Assembly (NCBI GenBank): GCA_019748195.1
Contig: JAIEPW010000065.1
Location: 30,532 to 94,531 of the forward strand
Reading direction: 5' to 3'
Length of the DNA: 64,000 nt
From: Bryobacteraceae bacterium
GTDB taxonomy: Bacteria; Acidobacteriota; Terriglobia; Bryobacterales; Bryobacteraceae
The translations under genes and the position numbers were made by a program. Of the stretch, positions 1 to 11,463 are shown piece after piece. Under the pieces are notes generated by a model. That model saw only the letters and a program-made list of their open reading frames with translations, made no database searches and was not told the origin of the DNA. Every line of letters starts with the position of its first letter. Positions within the stretch are counted from its first letter, which is position 1.

Positions 1-486
1 GGCGCCCAGCGGCTTCGAGAATGCCTCCACCATGCGTCCGTTTTCGCTGGCGATGATCTCCGCGCTGCCGCCGCCCACGTCGATCGCGAGGGTCTTTTGG
101 CGCGGATGGGGCCATCGCGCCTGGATCCCCAAGTGCACCAGCCGGGACTCCTCCTGGCCGGTGATGATCTCCACCGGGGCGCCCAGTGCGTCGCCGGCCC
201 GCGACAGGAATTCCTGCTGATTGCCGGCGTCGCGGACGGCGCTGGTGGCGACGGCGCGCACGGCACGCACCTCGTACTTGCGGTACGTTTCCGACATCCG
301 CTCCAGGCTGTCGCACACGAAGCGCATGGCGTCCTGGCTGATGCGCCCGCCGCGAAATACGCTCTCGCCCAGGCGCGTTACCTGGCGCTCCGCCGCCAGC
401 GTCTGCATCTTCTGCCCGGAATCGATCTCCGCCACCAGCAAGCGAACGGAGTTGCTTCCGATATCGACAGCGGCGTAGCGCGGCAT
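1..486 (-). CDS. Ppx/GppA family phosphatase, C-terminus cut by window edge
   Basis: Minus-strand ORF absent from the track because it runs off the left edge. About 162 N-terminal residues are visible from an ATG at 484-486. It carries both ASKHA phosphate loops of exopolyphosphatase/pppGpp phosphatases: AAVDIGSNSVRLL near residue 5 and LAIDVGGGSAEII near residue 135, with the conserved ATSAVRDA and GQEESRL segments between. Family members hydrolyse polyphosphate and/or pppGpp in the cytoplasm; the two activities cannot be separated from this fragment. It lies 26 bp downstream of the ADOP permease gene on the same strand and may be read through from it. Confidence 0.9.
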   Translation of the reverse strand, partial: MPRYAAVDIGSNSVRLLVAEIDSGQKMQTLAAERQVTRLGESVFRGGRISQDAMRFVCDSLERMSETYRKYEVRAVRAVATSAVRDAGNQQEFLSRAGDALGAPVEIITGQEESRLVHLGIQARWPHPRQKTLAIDVGGGSAEIIASENGRMVEAFSKPLGA

Positions 487-512
487 TCAGCCTTATGTTG
501 GCACAACAACCC

Positions 513-2957
<2,445 letters not shown>

Positions 2958-3005
2958 TCCGGATATTTTGTCACAAAACTCGCACCGGTTCCGGCCCCGC
3001 CTCAG

Positions 3006-3926
3006 CTATTTCCCGAAATAGGTTTCATCCAGAACGATGCCGGCCTTCTTGCGGATCTCCTCTACTGCCTGCTGGGCCATCTGCGGCTTCAACTGCTTTT
3101 CGATGTCCGGCCGCGCAGCGGCGAGATCCTTGGTTTTGTGATCGGTAACCAGGATCAGGTGATAGCCGAAGGGTGACTTCACCGGCTCACTCAGTTCGCC
3201 CGGTTTGGCGGCAAAGGCCGCGGTCTCGAACGCAGGGACCATTTGCCCGCGTCCAAAGGTGCCCAATTCGCCGCCGCGCGCGCCCGTACCGGTATCGTCG
3301 GAATCCGCCTTGGCGACTTCGTCGAACTTCGCGCCTTCGGTAAGCTTCTTCCGCAGCTCCTGCGCGCGTGCCAGGGCTTCGGCCTCGGTCAGGTCTTTCT
3401 GCCCCTCGCGGACGGGAACTCGCGATCCCTGGAAGCGCACCAGAATGTGCTTGGCGGTCACCTGCTCCCATTCATTCTTATGCTGATCGTAGTAAGCCTG
3501 GACCTGGGCGTCCGTCACCTTCAGATTGGCCAGCATCTGCTGGTACATCGTGCTGGCGAGGAAGGTGTCGCGCTGCAAGCCGAGCTGCAGCTTCACCTGC
3601 TCCTGCTGGTCAATCTTGCGAGCTTCCGCTTCCGTCACCATCGCGCGGATTTCGGCGATCTGCTCGGCGAAACGCCGCCGGTTGGGGCCGCTGGCCTCGG
3701 CTCGAGTCCGCTCCGGCAGCGCCTCGATCAGCTTCTCGTACTGCGATTGAGTAATCTTTTGTGTCCCCACCGTGATCACAACAGGGTCGGCGGAAGCAGT
3801 CTTGGGGGCCGCGGCCGCCGGCTTGGGCTTCACCACCGCGGGCTTCACCGCGGCTGGCTTGGGCGCGGGAACGGGCGCCTGCGCGCACAGCAGGCCGAGC
3901 GGTAGAAGCGGAAAAAACAATTTCAT
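3006..3926 (-). CDS. Parvulin-type peptidyl-prolyl isomerase (PpiC/SurA family)
   Basis: This 306-aa protein is probably exported. A hydrophobic leader (MKLFFPLLPLGLLCAQA) is followed by an Ala/Pro/Lys-rich linker to about residue 45. A SurA-like helical chaperone domain comes next, then a parvulin domain at about 155-265 (TAKHILVRFQGS, ARGGELGTFGRGQMVPAFE, SPFGYHLILV). The expected role is folding of exported proteins in the periplasm. The gene sits immediately upstream of the ADOP permease on the same strand and may be co-transcribed with it; no functional link is proven. The divergent neighbour is a secreted beta-propeller protein. Confidence 0.9.
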   Translation of the reverse strand: MKLFFPLLPLGLLCAQAPVPAPKPAAVKPAVVKPKPAAAAPKTASADPVVITVGTQKITQSQYEKLIEALPERTRAEASGPNRRRFAEQIAEIRAMVTEAEARKIDQQEQVKLQLGLQRDTFLASTMYQQMLANLKVTDAQVQAYYDQHKNEWEQVTAKHILVRFQGSRVPVREGQKDLTEAEALARAQELRKKLTEGAKFDEVAKADSDDTGTGARGGELGTFGRGQMVPAFETAAFAAKPGELSEPVKSPFGYHLILVTDHKTKDLAAARPDIEKQLKPQMAQQAVEEIRKKAGIVLDETYFGK

Positions 3927-4001
3927 ATGTTCCCAGGATAACCCGCGAGCTTGGAAATCCGCCGCCCTAACCGATCCTGGGCGGCCGCGTCCATCCGTCC
4001 A

Positions 4002-4907
4002 ATGATCCGCCGTCTGGTTCCGCTCGTCCTGATTGTTGCTTTCGCCGCCACCGCCGCGGGCCCTCGTTTCGAAACCTGGACCCGAGCCAACGGGCTTCCC
4101 GAAGACGATCTACGCACCATTTTCCAGGACCGCTCCGGCCGCCTGTGGTTCGGCACCTTCAACCGGGGAATCGGCGTATTCAACGGAAAAAGCTGGACGT
4201 ACTTCACCATCGCGGACGGCATGCACTCCAATCGTGTGCTGACCATCGTCGAGGACGGCAAGGGCCGGATCTGGGCCGGCGGCGAGAAGGGCTATTCCGT
4301 TTTCGACGGTAAGAGCTGGTCCGCGTTCAACCGGATTGGCGTTGTTTCCCCCGAAGTGGTGTATGACATCGCGCGCGGACGTTCCGGCCAGCTCCTGTTC
4401 GCCGCTAACGGCATCGCCTCAGTACTGGATGGCGAGCAGTGGACGCACTACCTGCCTTCCGACGGATTGAGTCACCCGGTAGTTCACAGGCTGTGGCGAA
4501 GCCGCTCCGGCGACCTGTGGTTTGCCTGCCGCGCCGGGCTTACCCAGCTTTCGAACGGAAACTGGACAGTCCACATGCCCCAGGAGAACCTGCGGACGAT
4601 TCTGGAGGATCGCCGCGGCAATCTGTGGTTCGGCACCCACGACAGCGGCGCGGTCGAGTTTGACGGCAAAACCTGGAAGAAGCACCTGGAAGGGAAGAGC
4701 ATCCATCCAACGTTTATCGACCGGCGAGGCAACATCTGGTCCAAGACCGGCAATCTCGGCGCGTATCGCTACAACGGCTCCAACTGGACGGAATTCACCA
4801 CCAGTGACGGACTGGCCAGCAACCTGATCTTCCGCATCTCCGAGGACCGGCAGGGCGTCATCTGGTTCGCGACGGACAAAGGCGCCTCGCGCCTCCTTCC
4901 CCGCTAA
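4002..4907 (+). CDS. Secreted Reg_prop beta-propeller protein without kinase domain
   Basis: The track ORF begins at 3951, but the internal ATG at 4002 gives a clean signal peptide (MIRRLVPLVLIVAFAATAAG), so that start is preferred (301 aa). The mature part is about seven two-component-regulator propeller repeats. Each has a D-x-x-G-x-(I/L)-W-F-(G/A) strand such as DRSGRLWFGT and DRRGNLWFGT, followed by an aromatic Asn/Asp-Gly-(Lys/Asn)-x-W turn. In hybrid two-component sensors such propellers form the periplasmic sensor, but this protein stops after the last blade with no membrane anchor, kinase or HTH part. It is probably a free periplasmic ligand-binding propeller; the ligand is unknown. 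Confidence 0.8.
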   Translation: MIRRLVPLVLIVAFAATAAGPRFETWTRANGLPEDDLRTIFQDRSGRLWFGTFNRGIGVFNGKSWTYFTIADGMHSNRVLTIVEDGKGRIWAGGEKGYSVFDGKSWSAFNRIGVVSPEVVYDIARGRSGQLLFAANGIASVLDGEQWTHYLPSDGLSHPVVHRLWRSRSGDLWFACRAGLTQLSNGNWTVHMPQENLRTILEDRRGNLWFGTHDSGAVEFDGKTWKKHLEGKSIHPTFIDRRGNIWSKTGNLGAYRYNGSNWTEFTTSDGLASNLIFRISEDRQGVIWFATDKGASRLLPR

Positions 4908-5896
4908 GGCTGCACCAGCAGCCGGATGAGGAAGTAAGCCGCCGCCGACATCGCCAGGCAGGAGGCCAGCCCGGCGCCCAGCGCCGCGCCGCCCACCTTC
5001 ACCAGAGATCGCAGATTGACCTCCAGTCCCACGGCCGCCATGGCGATGGTCAGCACCAGGTTGCCGGCTTCGGTCATCCATCTCGCTACCGGACCCAGCC
5101 AGCCGAGGCTGTTCAGGACGAAAATCGCAAGGAAGCCCCAAAGGAAAATGGGCACCAGGCCGAGGTAATCCACCTTGCCGCCGTCCTTGCGGCGCCGCGC
5201 CGCCATGGCGACGAACAGGAGCGCAAGCGGCGCCAGCATGCCCACGCGAACCAGCTTGGTCAGCGTCGCCACGCTGCCCGCTTTCGCCGAGAACGCAAAG
5301 CCGCCGGCGATCGCCTGCGGCACCGCGTGAATCGTCGCGCCCGCCCAGATGCCCACCGCGGCGTCCGGCATGGCCAGCCATCCACCAGCCACGGGCAAGG
5401 TCAGCATCAGAAGCAGGCCCAGCAGATTCACTACGCCTACCGACAGAAACAGGTCATCTTCATGAGCTTCGAGGATGGGAGCGGCCGCGGCGATGGCGGA
5501 GTTGCCGCAGATGGCGGTTCCCGCTCCCAGCAGCAGCGCGGTTTCGCGCGTGGTTCCCAGCAGCTTCCCGGCCACCACTGCCGTGACCAGCGCCACCGCG
5601 ATGGCGCCCAGAATCACGACCAGTACGGGGAAGCCGATTTCGGCGACGTTGCGGAAGCTGATGCTCGCGCCCAGCAGTATCACGGTGAGCGGCAGCGATT
5701 TTTTCGCCACCAGCTTCGCCGCGGCCTGCGCGCCCGGGGAAAGGCTGATCAAGTTGCGCGCCATTACACCGAGCACGATGGCCAGGATCGCCGCGGAGAT
5801 CGGACGCCGCCCGTCCACTAGAAACGGGCGGACGGGCAGATAATGAAGGACGTAGGCGGCAACGGCGATGCCGGCGGGCGCCAGGTAGCTGAGCAC
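4904..5896 (-). CDS. YeiH/UPF0324 family putative sulfate exporter
   Basis: This 330-aa polytopic membrane protein has about nine or ten hydrophobic helices. It carries the family's conserved stretches (LLGAGTAICGNSAIAAAAPIL near residue 145, WAGATIHAVPQAIAGGFAF near 185). The family is annotated as putative sulfate exporters, but substrates are rarely tested, so the function is tentative. The start is GTG at 5894-5896, only 2 nt after the TAA stop of the upstream M16 peptidase gene, which suggests translational coupling. Its 3' end overlaps the stop of the convergent propeller gene by 4 bp. Confidence 0.85.
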   Translation of the reverse strand: MLSYLAPAGIAVAAYVLHYLPVRPFLVDGRRPISAAILAIVLGVMARNLISLSPGAQAAAKLVAKKSLPLTVILLGASISFRNVAEIGFPVLVVILGAIAVALVTAVVAGKLLGTTRETALLLGAGTAICGNSAIAAAAPILEAHEDDLFLSVGVVNLLGLLLMLTLPVAGGWLAMPDAAVGIWAGATIHAVPQAIAGGFAFSAKAGSVATLTKLVRVGMLAPLALLFVAMAARRRKDGGKVDYLGLVPIFLWGFLAIFVLNSLGWLGPVARWMTEAGNLVLTIAMAAVGLEVNLRSLVKVGGAALGAGLASCLAMSAAAYFLIRLLVQP

Positions 5897-5898
5897 GA

Positions 5899-8616
5899 TT
5901 ACTGGTTTATACCAGCTTTCTTCAGGTCCGCTGCCTTGACGTACGACAATTGCGCCGGATCGATGTGCTTCTTCACGGCCGCATTCACCACTTCCGGGGT
6001 CAGCGCCGCGATCCTCTTTTCGAAGTCCGCCTGCCAGGCCATGGTTCGTCCGAAGCGCGAGTTCGAATTTAGAAAAGCGGCCAGCGCCCGGTCATTGGCG
6101 CGCTGCAACTGCTCCTGCTGCGCCCAGGCTTTCTTGGCGAGGTCCACTTCCTCCGCCGTGAACCCGGATCTGGCTGCCTTTTCGATTTCCTCTTTCATTG
6201 CGGCCTCCAGCTTGGCCAGATTCTGCGGATTGGCCACCGCCAGCGCGAGAAACGCGGTGACGTCTTCCTTCGGCTCATTCGCCATCGCGGATTGCGTGGC
6301 GTAGCTCAATCCGTCCTTCTGGCGCAGCCGCTCGAACAAGCGGGCCTTGGCGCTTCCGCCGATCATGAAATTGGCCAGGACCACGGCGGGATAATCCGGA
6401 TGGTCGTCGCCCAGGTTCAACGTGTTGGCGGCTACCAGGAAGGCATTCGCCTTGTCCGGCGTGTCGATCGTCCGCCCGATCGGGTTCAGTTTTGTATACT
6501 TCGAGATCACGCGCGCGTACGGTTTCGGACTCTTCCAGCTACCGAACAGCTCGCCGGCCAGCTTCTCGGCCTCGGCGGCGTCGAAATCGCCCACGATGCT
6601 GATCTCCGCGTTGGACGCGCCGTAGAAGTCCGCATGGAACTGCCTGGCTTCTTCCAGCGTGGCCGACTTCAGGTTTGCGAGATTCTCGTCGATGGTGGGC
6701 ACATAGCGGACATCGCCCTTTGGATACGGCGCGAGATGCCGCTGGACCTCGAGAAACGCGAGCGCCTGCGGCTCACTGCGCTGGTTTTCCGCGTTCGCCA
6801 GGCGCTGATTGCGGATCTGCTCGAATTCGGTATCGGGGAACGAGGGTTCCTTCAGCACCTCCGCCATCAGGCGCAGCGCGCCGGGCAGGTTGGCCCGCGT
6901 GGTTTCGAGGATCGCGTTCACGCCGGTGGCCCCTCCCCCCAACTGCAGACGGGCTTTCAACTTGTCGAGCTCATCCTGAATCTGCTGCCGGCTCTTGTTC
7001 TTGGTGCCGCGCATCAGCATCTGCGAGGTGAATCCCGCCGCGGTGCTGCGATTCATCAGGCTTTTTTCGTCGCCGAAATGCAGCGCCGCCATGGCGATCA
7101 CGGTCTCGCCGCGGTTCTTCTTCGATAGCAGGTTCAGGTCGGCGCCGTTCGCCAGCTTCACCTTCCTGGCGCGCGCTTCGATGTTGGCCGGCGATGGATC
7201 GAACGCCTCGCCCTGCGCCATCTCGGCCTTGCCTTTGTAATCCTTCACCACCGCCGAGGCATCCGGCGCGGTGGGGATCTCGGCGCGGTCGGGAGTTGCT
7301 TCCGGAATGAACCGGCCCAAGGTCAGGTTCGATTTCTTCAGGTAGGCCTTCGCCACACGCTCGACATCGGTCGGCGTCACCTGCCCGATGCGGTCGCGAT
7401 GCAGGAAGATCATGCGCCAGTCGCCCATCGATTCCCACTCGCTCAGCTCCACGCCGACCTGCGACGCGTTCGCCAGATTCAGTTCGATCTGCTTCAGGAT
7501 GCGAGCCTTGGCCCGGTCCACCTCTTCCTTCGAAGGCGGCTCCTTCACCATGCTCTCAACGGTCGCCAGCAGCGTTTTCTCGGCTTCTTCGAGCGAGTTC
7601 TCCTTGCGGACGCGGGCGTTCGCCAGCAGCATCCCCGATTCGCGAAGCTGGAAGTCCATCGAGCTCGCCGCCGAGGCTTTCTTGGTATCCACCAGCGCCT
7701 TGTACAGCCGTCCGGACGGAACTTCGCCCAGGATTCCGGACAGTACCGCGACGGCGGCGTAATCGGGATGCGTGCCCGGAGGCACGTGATACAGCGCCGT
7801 GAGCGCCTGCACGTCTCCGACGCGGCGCAAGGTCACCTCGCGCTCTCCGTCCTGCGTGGGCTCCGCCGTATAGGTGGCGTCCAGCTTGCGAGCAGGCTTG
7901 GGGATCTTGCCGAAAGTCGCGTTGATGTATTCCAGCGCTTTTGCCGTGTCGAACTTGCCCGCCACCACCAGGATGGCGTTATCGGGCTGGTAGTATTTGC
8001 GATAGAACGCCTGCAGCCGCTCGATGGGCACGTTCTCCAAATCGGCCTTGTTGCCGATGGTCGATTTGCCGTAGTTGTGCCACAGGAACGCGGTGGCCAT
8101 GGTGCGCTGCATCAGCACGTTCGCGGGGCTGTTCTCGCCGATCTCGAACTCGCTGCGGACCACCGTCATCTCCGTGTCCAGATCGCTTTTGGCGATCTTG
8201 GCATTCACCATCCGGTCGGCTTCCATCTCCAGCGCCCACTTCAGATTCTCATCGGAGGCGGTCAGAACTTCGAAGTAGTTGGTCCGGTCGTACCACGTCG
8301 TCCCGTTGAATTGGGCTCCGCGATCTTCCAGTTCCTTGATGATGTTGGGGCGGTTGGTGGTTGGCTTGAACACCATGTGCTCCAGCAGGTGCGCCATGCC
8401 GGTCTCGCCATAGCCTTCATGGCGGGAGCCCACCAGGTAGGTGACGTTCACCGTGACGGTCGGCTTGGATGGGTCCGGGAACAGCAGCACCTTCATGCCG
8501 TTCGCCAGCCTGTACTCGGTAATGCCTTCCACCGCGGGGCCTTTACTTACCCCGGCCGGTTGAGCGCTCAGAATTGAGGCGCACGCCAGCGCCGTCAGCA
8601 TGATTCGAATCTGCAT
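5899..8616 (-). CDS. M16 family zinc metallopeptidase, two fused M16 units
   Basis: The track ORF starts at 8664; the internal ATG at 8616 gives the signal peptide MQIRIMLTALACASILSA and is preferred (905 aa). The first M16 unit holds the inverted zinc motif HLLEH (in MAHLLEHMVFKPT) and the downstream acidic ligand region (MTVVRSEFEIGEN). The second unit, roughly from residue 500, has the M16 fold signatures (LPGALRLMAEVLKEPSF, DGLSYATQSAM) but no HxxEH. This is the usual active-plus-inactive pairing seen in pitrilysin-like or PqqL-like proteins. It probably degrades peptides in the periplasm. It is followed at 2 nt by the YeiH-like exporter gene. Confidence 0.9.
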   Translation of the reverse strand: MQIRIMLTALACASILSAQPAGVSKGPAVEGITEYRLANGMKVLLFPDPSKPTVTVNVTYLVGSRHEGYGETGMAHLLEHMVFKPTTNRPNIIKELEDRGAQFNGTTWYDRTNYFEVLTASDENLKWALEMEADRMVNAKIAKSDLDTEMTVVRSEFEIGENSPANVLMQRTMATAFLWHNYGKSTIGNKADLENVPIERLQAFYRKYYQPDNAILVVAGKFDTAKALEYINATFGKIPKPARKLDATYTAEPTQDGEREVTLRRVGDVQALTALYHVPPGTHPDYAAVAVLSGILGEVPSGRLYKALVDTKKASAASSMDFQLRESGMLLANARVRKENSLEEAEKTLLATVESMVKEPPSKEEVDRAKARILKQIELNLANASQVGVELSEWESMGDWRMIFLHRDRIGQVTPTDVERVAKAYLKKSNLTLGRFIPEATPDRAEIPTAPDASAVVKDYKGKAEMAQGEAFDPSPANIEARARKVKLANGADLNLLSKKNRGETVIAMAALHFGDEKSLMNRSTAAGFTSQMLMRGTKNKSRQQIQDELDKLKARLQLGGGATGVNAILETTRANLPGALRLMAEVLKEPSFPDTEFEQIRNQRLANAENQRSEPQALAFLEVQRHLAPYPKGDVRYVPTIDENLANLKSATLEEARQFHADFYGASNAEISIVGDFDAAEAEKLAGELFGSWKSPKPYARVISKYTKLNPIGRTIDTPDKANAFLVAANTLNLGDDHPDYPAVVLANFMIGGSAKARLFERLRQKDGLSYATQSAMANEPKEDVTAFLALAVANPQNLAKLEAAMKEEIEKAARSGFTAEEVDLAKKAWAQQEQLQRANDRALAAFLNSNSRFGRTMAWQADFEKRIAALTPEVVNAAVKKHIDPAQLSYVKAADLKKAGINQ

Positions 8617-8693
8617 GTGGGATACTCCGGAGCCAAACTTACTAGAAAATGGACGAACCTTCATGATATCAGCAACTCCGGGCCGGACCCCGC

Positions 8694-8699
8694 TATAAT
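8694..8699 (+). promoter_or_regulatory. Putative -10 box for the hpnH operon
   Basis: A perfect TATAAT lies 62 bp before the chosen hpnH start, in the gap between the divergent M16 and hpnH genes. No good -35 hexamer is visible at 16-18 bp upstream. Confidence 0.45.
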
Positions 8700-8761
8700 C
8701 GGGAAGTAACGTAAGCGATCGCGTGCGTTCCGTCGCATGCGTTTCAAGGACACGATTCCAG

Positions 8762-9880
8762 ATGCCTGTCCCAATTTCCCAGATGTGGACCGTTGCCAGC
8801 TATGTCATCCGGCAGAAGTTGGCCGGGCGCGAGCGCTATCCGCTGGTGATGATGCTGGAACCGCTGTTCCGCTGCAACCTGGCCTGCGCCGGCTGCGGCA
8901 AGATCCAGTATCCGGCGCATATCCTGAAGCGGAACCTGTCGCCCGAAGAGTGCTTCAAGGCGGTGGACGAATGCGGCGCGCCCCTGGTTGCGATTCCCGG
9001 CGGAGAACCGCTGATGCACCCCGAGATTGACAAGATTGTCGCCGGACTGGTGGCCCGCCGGAAGTATATCTACCTGTGCACCAACGCCCTTCTGTTGAAG
9101 GAGAAGCTGGACCTGTTCCAGCCTTCCAAGTACCTGTCCTTCAGCGTTCACATGGACGGGCAGCGGGACCATCACGACTTCTCGGTATGCCGCGAAGGCG
9201 GCTACGACATCGCCTATGAAGCGATTCAGGAAGCGCTCCGCCGCGGTTTCCGCGTCACCACCAACACCACGCTGTTCGACGGGGCGGACCCGGTGAGCGT
9301 GCGCCAGTTCTTCGACGAAATGATGGACCTGGGCGTCGAGGGCATGATGGTGTCGCCGGGCTATTCCTACGATAAAGCTCCCGATCAGCAGCACTTCCTT
9401 GGCCGCGCCCGCACCCGGCGCCTGTTCAACGCTATCCTGTCCAACCGCAAGCCCAATTGGCGGTTCAACATGTCGCCGTTGTTCCTGGAGTTCCTGATGG
9501 GCAAGCGCGATTATCCCTGCACCGCGTGGGGCATGCCCACCTACAACCTGTTCGGCTGGCAGAAGCCTTGCTACCTGCTGCAGGACGGCTATGCCGACAC
9601 GTTTCAAGAACTGATCGAAACCACTGATTGGGATCAGTACGGGACGCAGAACGGCAATCCCAAGTGCGCCAACTGCATGGTGCATTCGGGATTCGAGGCT
9701 TCGGCGGTCAACCACACATTTAGTTCGCTCGGAGGCCTGTTCGCCACCGCGCGCGCCACTCTGTTCGCCCGCTATCCGGACGAGAAAGCTCGCGCGATGC
9801 TGAATGAACCGGTCAAGCCGGTGCACGATCATCCGCTGGTGAAGATCAAACCCGCGCAGGCTGAGAAGACCACGGCATGA
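8762..9880 (+). CDS. hpnH: HpnH, radical SAM adenosylhopane synthase
   Basis: This is a 372-aa radical SAM enzyme of hopanoid biosynthesis. HpnH adds the 5'-deoxyadenosyl radical to diploptene, giving adenosylhopane, the precursor of extended (C35) hopanoids. The cluster-binding motif is C38-x3-C42-x2-C45 ([11 protein letters not shown]), followed by [18 protein letters not shown]-terminal region with a Cys pair ([15 protein letters not shown]) is typical of HpnH. The start at 8762 is preferred over the track's 8723 because family members begin at MxVPxxQ. It ends in an ATGA overlap with the next gene, and no other hopanoid gene is visible in the window. Confidence 0.93.
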   Translation: MPVPISQMWTVASYVIRQKLAGRERYPLVMMLEPLFRCNLACAGCGKIQYPAHILKRNLSPEECFKAVDECGAPLVAIPGGEPLMHPEIDKIVAGLVARRKYIYLCTNALLLKEKLDLFQPSKYLSFSVHMDGQRDHHDFSVCREGGYDIAYEAIQEALRRGFRVTTNTTLFDGADPVSVRQFFDEMMDLGVEGMMVSPGYSYDKAPDQQHFLGRARTRRLFNAILSNRKPNWRFNMSPLFLEFLMGKRDYPCTAWGMPTYNLFGWQKPCYLLQDGYADTFQELIETTDWDQYGTQNGNPKCANCMVHSGFEASAVNHTFSSLGGLFATARATLFARYPDEKARAMLNEPVKPVHDHPLVKIKPAQAEKTTA

Positions 9881-10281
9881 GCCAGCCGGATTTCGATTCG
9901 CTGGAAGTGGCTCCCGGCGCGGAGCGCGAAAACCTGGAAGGCTGGATTCCCGCGCTGGCTTCGGAAGAGGAAATCCGCGCCGCGCTCGAAAAAGCCTTCG
10001 ATTACCGCGGCGATGTCACCATCACCCGCAAGAACGGCGAAAAGATCGAGTGCTATCTCTATGACCGCCGCAGCGGCAAGACGCTGGCCGATTCCCTGGT
10101 CCGAGTGATGACCCGCGCCGGCGACAAAATCGCGATCTCCTACTCCGACATCGCCGGGCTCGCGTTCACCGGCCGCGATACCGCCGCCGGCAAGAGCTGG
10201 GAAGCCTGGGTTCGGAAGTACATGGAGAAGAAGCAGGCGGGCGAGAAGAACATCGCCCTCGAACCGGAATCGCTGGAGTAA
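9877..10281 (+). CDS. Small conserved-looking protein coupled to hpnH, function unknown
   Basis: This 134-aa soluble protein has no signal peptide or membrane segment. Its start overlaps the hpnH stop by 4 bp (ATGA), so the two are translationally coupled. The core ([25 protein letters not shown], then [27 protein letters not shown]) reads as a short beta-barrel, Sm/SH3-like. An acidic N-terminus precedes it and a Lys-rich helical tail follows. I recall unnamed proteins like this beside hpnH in acidobacteria but could not check. A role in hopanoid synthesis or its regulation is inference from coupling only. Confidence 0.7.
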   Translation: MSQPDFDSLEVAPGAERENLEGWIPALASEEEIRAALEKAFDYRGDVTITRKNGEKIECYLYDRRSGKTLADSLVRVMTRAGDKIAISYSDIAGLAFTGRDTAAGKSWEAWVRKYMEKKQAGEKNIALEPESLE

Positions 10282-10286
10282 GCCTG

Positions 10287-10514
10287 GTGACGCTCAAGGA
10301 GCAGCTCGAGGAACGCGAGCGCATGTGGCGGTCGTTTCACGAATGGGAGCGCCGCAACCCACCCCCGATGCGCAGCTTTGACGCTGTGCTGCGGGACCTG
10401 GACTTTCTTCTGACCTTCATTTCGCCGGAAGAGATCCTGCGTGATCCCGATCCGGAAAAGAATGGCATCCAGAAGATGCGGGCGGCGCTGGCATTGCTGA
10501 AACGACATGACTGA
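10287..10514 (+). CDS. 75-aa unknown protein between hpnH partner and nucleotidyltransferase
   Basis: This is a short, charged, helical protein starting at GTG 10287, 5 nt after the previous stop, and overlapping the next start by 8 bp. It begins with a coiled-coil-like Glu/Arg segment (KEQLEERERMWRSFHEWERR) and ends with a Lys/Arg-rich helix (KMRAALALLKRHD). No family was recognised. The overlap with the downstream nucleotidyltransferase suggests it may be that protein's small partner, as an antitoxin or substrate-recognition subunit, but this is positional inference. Confidence 0.6.
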   Translation: MTLKEQLEERERMWRSFHEWERRNPPPMRSFDAVLRDLDFLLTFISPEEILRDPDPEKNGIQKMRAALALLKRHD

Positions 10515-11064
10515 GCTCTCGCGCGCGCTGCTCCGGCTGGTGGAAGAACTGGAATCAGCAGGGATTCCGTACGGACTGATTGGGGGCCTGGCAGTGGCGG
10601 CTTGGGGTGAGCCGCGATCCACGCTCGATGTAGATGTCACCGTTTGGACGGAAGCGGACCAAACGAGTGTCCTGGTGCAGCGCCTGACCAGCGTGTTTCT
10701 GGCCCGTTCCGCCGATCCAGTCGCGTTCGTTCGTGACCGGGGCGTGCTACCGCTGGAGTTCGAAGGAGTGCGCCTGGACGTAGTTTTCGCCCGTCTCCCG
10801 TTCGAGCGGGACATCATTGAGCGGGCGGCCAAGCGAGAGGTCGCCGGCCGGATGGTCAACGTGATCGCCGTGGAGGATTTGGTGTTGATGAAAATGATCT
10901 CCGAGCGGGAAAAGGATCTGGATGACGCCCGCAAGCTGATCCGGCGGTTTTGCAGCAGCTTGGATGTGGGCTATCTCGAGCCTAGGCTCGTCGAGATTAC
11001 CGAGGCGCTAGCCATCCCGGACAGGCTGGCTCTCTTCCGCAAGGAACTTAAGAACAAAACCTAA
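10507..11064 (+). CDS. Nucleotidyltransferase-fold protein (MNT/AbiEii-like)
   Basis: This 185-aa protein has the minimal nucleotidyltransferase signature. GLIGGLAVAAWG (glycine-rich helix start, residues ~24-35) is followed by TLDVDVTV with the paired aspartates near 41-43. A third acidic strand lies at VRLDVVFA near residue 95, and a helical tail contains EDLVLMKMISEREKDLDDA. This pattern occurs in AbiEii-type toxins and in MNT partners of HEPN toxins. It overlaps the 75-aa gene by 8 bp. It ends 1 bp before the convergent rbfA. Toxin, antitoxin or RNA-modifying role cannot be told apart from sequence alone. Confidence 0.75.
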   Translation: MTELSRALLRLVEELESAGIPYGLIGGLAVAAWGEPRSTLDVDVTVWTEADQTSVLVQRLTSVFLARSADPVAFVRDRGVLPLEFEGVRLDVVFARLPFERDIIERAAKREVAGRMVNVIAVEDLVLMKMISEREKDLDDARKLIRRFCSSLDVGYLEPRLVEITEALAIPDRLALFRKELKNKT

Positions 11065-11065
11065 G

Positions 11066-11419
11066 CTACTTCGCCCGGCCTTTCTTGATCCGCTTCAACA
11101 ACTGCGGCACCCTTCCGGAAAGCGAATCGCCCATGTCGCCCTCGAAATACAGGTCGGGGATGCGGAACATCTCTACCCGCTCCGCTAACTGATGCCGCAG
11201 AAAGGCCTTGGCGTGCTCCAGGGCTTCTATGGTGGCGGTCCGGTCCGCCGTATCGCCTTCCAGCGACAGCCGCACCATGGCTCGCTTCATGTCCGGCGCG
11301 AGTTGGACCTCCGTCACCGCCGCCACCCGCACCCGCGGGTCCTGCAGTTCATAGCAGATCAGCTCCTCCAACTCGCTCCGCAGAGCTTCGGAGACCCGTT
11401 CGGCGCGATGTCCTTCCAC
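11066..11419 (-). CDS. rbfA: RbfA, 30S ribosome-binding factor
   Basis: This 117-aa protein carries the KH-like RbfA fold: RAERVSEALRSELEELI at the N-terminus, then DPRVRVAAVTEVQLAPDMKRAMVRLS, and a final RIPDLYFEGDMGDS segment close to the family RIPEL-F motif. RbfA binds 16S rRNA during 30S maturation and cold adaptation. It belongs to the rimP-nusA-infB-ylxP-rbfA cluster on this strand. It is separated from ylxP by a 2.3-kb opposite-strand ADOP gene, so it must have its own promoter or rely on a long read-through. Confidence 0.92.
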   Translation of the reverse strand: MEGHRAERVSEALRSELEELICYELQDPRVRVAAVTEVQLAPDMKRAMVRLSLEGDTADRTATIEALEHAKAFLRHQLAERVEMFRIPDLYFEGDMGDSLSGRVPQLLKRIKKGRAK

Positions 11420-11463
11420 GTCTGTTATGCTACCGCTCTGGGCGGAGAACCGTCCAACCAGCC

